Below, in pieces: positions 62,379-64,000 of a stretch of 64,000 nucleotides of DNA. Position numbers and translations under genes: made by a program. The stretch is taken from positions 62,001 through 126,000 of the forward strand of contig JAFUAO010000041.1 in the NCBI GenBank assembly GCA_017460665.1, written 5' to 3'. Position 1 is the first letter of the stretch. Each line of letters starts with the position of its first letter. Source of the stretch: Ruminococcus sp. (GTDB lineage: Bacteria; Bacillota; Clostridia; Oscillospirales; Ruminococcaceae). The notes beneath the pieces are model-generated. The model was given only the letters and a program-made list of their open reading frames with translations. It searched no databases and had not been told where the DNA came from.

Positions 62379-63707
62379 ATGAGTTTGAAATCATCTAACA
62401 AGACCGATGTGAACACAACTGAACTGGTGATCTCTATCGACCCTGAGACCTTTGAGGCCGCTGTCGAGAAGGAGTACCAGAGACAGAAGAAGAATATCCA
62501 GCTCAAGGGCTTCAGAAGAGGCAAGGTATCCCGTAAGCTGGCTGAGAGAGAGTTCGGCGAGGGCGCTTTCTATGAGGGCGCTATCAATTCCCTCCTCGGA
62601 CCTGAGATCGACGCTGCTGTTGCCGAGACAGGCATCATCCTCGTTGATACTCCCAGCATCGACGTTACCTCTATCGATAAGGAGACCGGCGTGGAGCTGA
62701 AGGCCATCTGCGTTACTAAGCCTGAGATCGAGATCTCTGACTATAAGGGCTTGAAGGCCGCTAAGACCGTAAGAGAGATCACTGATGAGGACATCGACAA
62801 GCAGGTCGAGATCATCAGAAAGAAGAACGCCCGTATCGTTTCCGTTGACGACAGAGCCGCTCAGCTCGACGATGAGGTCATCATCGACTTCGAGGGCTTC
62901 TTCGGCGACGAGGCCTTTGAAGGCGGAAAGGGCGAGGATCACCCCCTCAAGCTGGGAAGCGGACAGTTCATCCCCGGCTTCGAGGATCAGATCGTTGGCC
63001 ACAATATCGGCGATGAGTTCGACGTGGTAGTTACCTTCCCTGAGGATTATCAGATGGAGGACTACGCCGGCAAGGAGGCTACCTTCAAGACTAAGCTCAA
63101 GGCTATCAGCTTCGAGGAGCTCCCTGAGATCGACGACGACCTGGTAAAGGACGCTACTGATTTCGACAGTGTGGAGGAGTACAGAGCTGACATCAAGTCT
63201 AAGCTGGAGGACGCCGCTGTACAGCAGGCTGACGCAGCCTTTGAGGGCGCTCTTATCGCTGACCTCATCGAGAAGGTGGACCAGCCTATCCCCAATTGTA
63301 TGTTCGAGCAGCGCATCGACTCACTCATGCGTGCCTTCGAGCAGCAGCTCCAGCAGCAGGGCATGGACCTGAACCTCTACTTCCAGTACACAGGAATGGA
63401 TATGGACTCCTTTAGAGAGACCTACCGTGAGAGAGCTGTCGGCGAGGTAAAGCTGAGACTTGCTCTTGAGAAGATCGCTCAGATCGAGGGCATTGAGATC
63501 TCCGACGAGGAGCTGGACAACGGCTTGGCTGAGATCGCTGCTGCAAATAACGTTGACGTCGATACTATCAAGCGCTTCATCCCAATCAATGAGTACATCA
63601 ACGACATGAAGGTGCAGAAGGCTATGGCCCTCGTCAAGGAGAACGCTGTTGTTGACAACACAGCAGCCGAGGAAGAGGCTCCTGCTGAAAATACAGACGC
63701 AGAATAA
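62379..63707 (+). CDS. tig: Trigger factor
   Basis: 442 residues. N-terminal ribosome-binding domain with G-F-R-R-G-K-V-S-R, FKBP-like peptidyl-prolyl isomerase domain around residues 160-245 (I-D-F-E-G-F, P-G-F-E-D-Q-I-V-G) and a helical C-terminal chaperone domain. The tail is acidic and Ala/Glu-rich. It assists nascent chain folding; tig followed by clpP is a common order. ATG follows GGAGG with about 12 bases. Confidence 0.96.
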   Translation: MSLKSSNKTDVNTTELVISIDPETFEAAVEKEYQRQKKNIQLKGFRRGKVSRKLAEREFGEGAFYEGAINSLLGPEIDAAVAETGIILVDTPSIDVTSIDKETGVELKAICVTKPEIEISDYKGLKAAKTVREITDEDIDKQVEIIRKKNARIVSVDDRAAQLDDEVIIDFEGFFGDEAFEGGKGEDHPLKLGSGQFIPGFEDQIVGHNIGDEFDVVVTFPEDYQMEDYAGKEATFKTKLKAISFEELPEIDDDLVKDATDFDSVEEYRADIKSKLEDAAVQQADAAFEGALIADLIEKVDQPIPNCMFEQRIDSLMRAFEQQLQQQGMDLNLYFQYTGMDMDSFRETYRERAVGEVKLRLALEKIAQIEGIEISDEELDNGLAEIAAANNVDVDTIKRFIPINEYINDMKVQKAMALVKENAVVDNTAAEEEAPAENTDAE

Positions 63708-63718
63708 GTATATCCGTG

Positions 63719-63750
63719 AGTTGGCCCGCATTTCTATTGTGGGTCAACCG
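63719..63750. other. Imperfect hairpin between tig and clpP
   Basis: GTTGGCCC and GGGTCAAC pair imperfectly around an AT-rich loop. No T run follows, so it may be an RNA-processing or attenuation element, not a terminator. Confidence 0.4.
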
Positions 63751-63777
63751 CATTTAATAAAGAAAGGGCGATGAGTT

Positions 63778-64000
63778 ATGAGTTTAGTACCAGTAGTTGT
63801 AGAGCAGACCAGCAGAGGAGAGCGCTCCTTTGATATTTTCTCAAGACTGCTCAATGACAGGATCGTTATGCTGTCAGATCAGGTCAACGACGTTACAGCC
63901 AGCCTCGTTGTTGCACAGCTCCTTTATCTGGAGAGCCAGGACCCCGAGAAGGACATCTCGCTGTATATCAACAGCCCCGGCGGTTCGGTAACAGCAGGAA
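63778..64000 (+). CDS. clpP: ATP-dependent Clp protease proteolytic subunit (3' end outside window)
   Basis: 74 codons visible: start [10 protein letters not shown], then [23 protein letters not shown] and I-N-S-P-G-G-S-V. These are the N-terminal axial loop and first handle of ClpP; the catalytic Ser-His-Asp lie further on. Start at 63778 behind AGAAAGGG; an ATG 7 bases earlier is out of frame. Confidence 0.95.
   Translation, partial: MSLVPVVVEQTSRGERSFDIFSRLLNDRIVMLSDQVNDVTASLVVAQLLYLESQDPEKDISLYINSPGGSVTAG

Overview
The window looks like chromosome of an anaerobic, plant-fibre-degrading Gram-positive bacterium close to Ruminococcus (Oscillospiraceae). The evidence is a secreted GH53 galactanase ending in a type I dockerin, a truncated CE1-type esterase at the left edge, a Firmicutes-type lysine riboswitch and asparagine T-box, diaminopimelate dehydrogenase, AddAB, pyruvate formate-lyase, and sigma-A promoters that nearly all read TTGACA-17-TATAAT. 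The assignment is inferred from gene content only. I saw no rRNA, tRNA, CRISPR array, phage or insertion sequence.

Layout. 1-540: esterase tail. 650-3700: minus-strand genes, first a TfoX-N-like gene with its own promoter and terminator, then an operon of an LRR surface-type protein, sfsA and a peptide deformylase variant. 3985-7390: T-box-controlled asnS, a membrane protein and asnA. 7417-9545: dockerin-bearing galactanase. 9548-14170: minus strand, with two related lipoproteins, a methyltransferase, hslO and hflX. 14210-17105: secA with promoter and terminator. 17144-21770: minus-strand tRNA queuosine cluster (queA, a PAS protein, tgt) with an AlkD-like gene, a HAD phosphatase and an unknown gene. 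21824-26725: lysine riboswitch followed by asd, dapA, dapB, a membrane protein and ddh.

26760-28500: a lipoprotein and a small helical protein. 28494-31153: a pyruvate formate-lyase operon in which the enzyme is split into a body lacking the glycyl-radical end, a 67-residue cysteine-containing protein, and a separate 79-residue glycyl-radical protein. This is the most unusual system in the window. 31341-37675: AI-2E-family transporter, a GGDEF protein with a degenerate active site, an RluA-type pseudouridine synthase and a secreted protein with two GH25 domains, the second apparently inactive. 37688-44690: addBA. 44721-51540: minus-strand envelope and housekeeping genes (HtrA, thioesterase, LTA-synthase-like, HD protein, membrane protein, PstS-like protein, SDR).

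51650-56073: translationally coupled operon (DUF896, cdd, GNAT, the TIGR03960/TIGR03936 pair, methyltransferase). 56108-62249: rplS with a long leader, two signal peptidases, rbgA, rnhB, yraN, thrC and a phosphoesterase. 62300-64000: tig and the start of clpP. Several genes begin only a few bases after a terminator-like hairpin (27972, 37688), which may be attenuation or processing sites.
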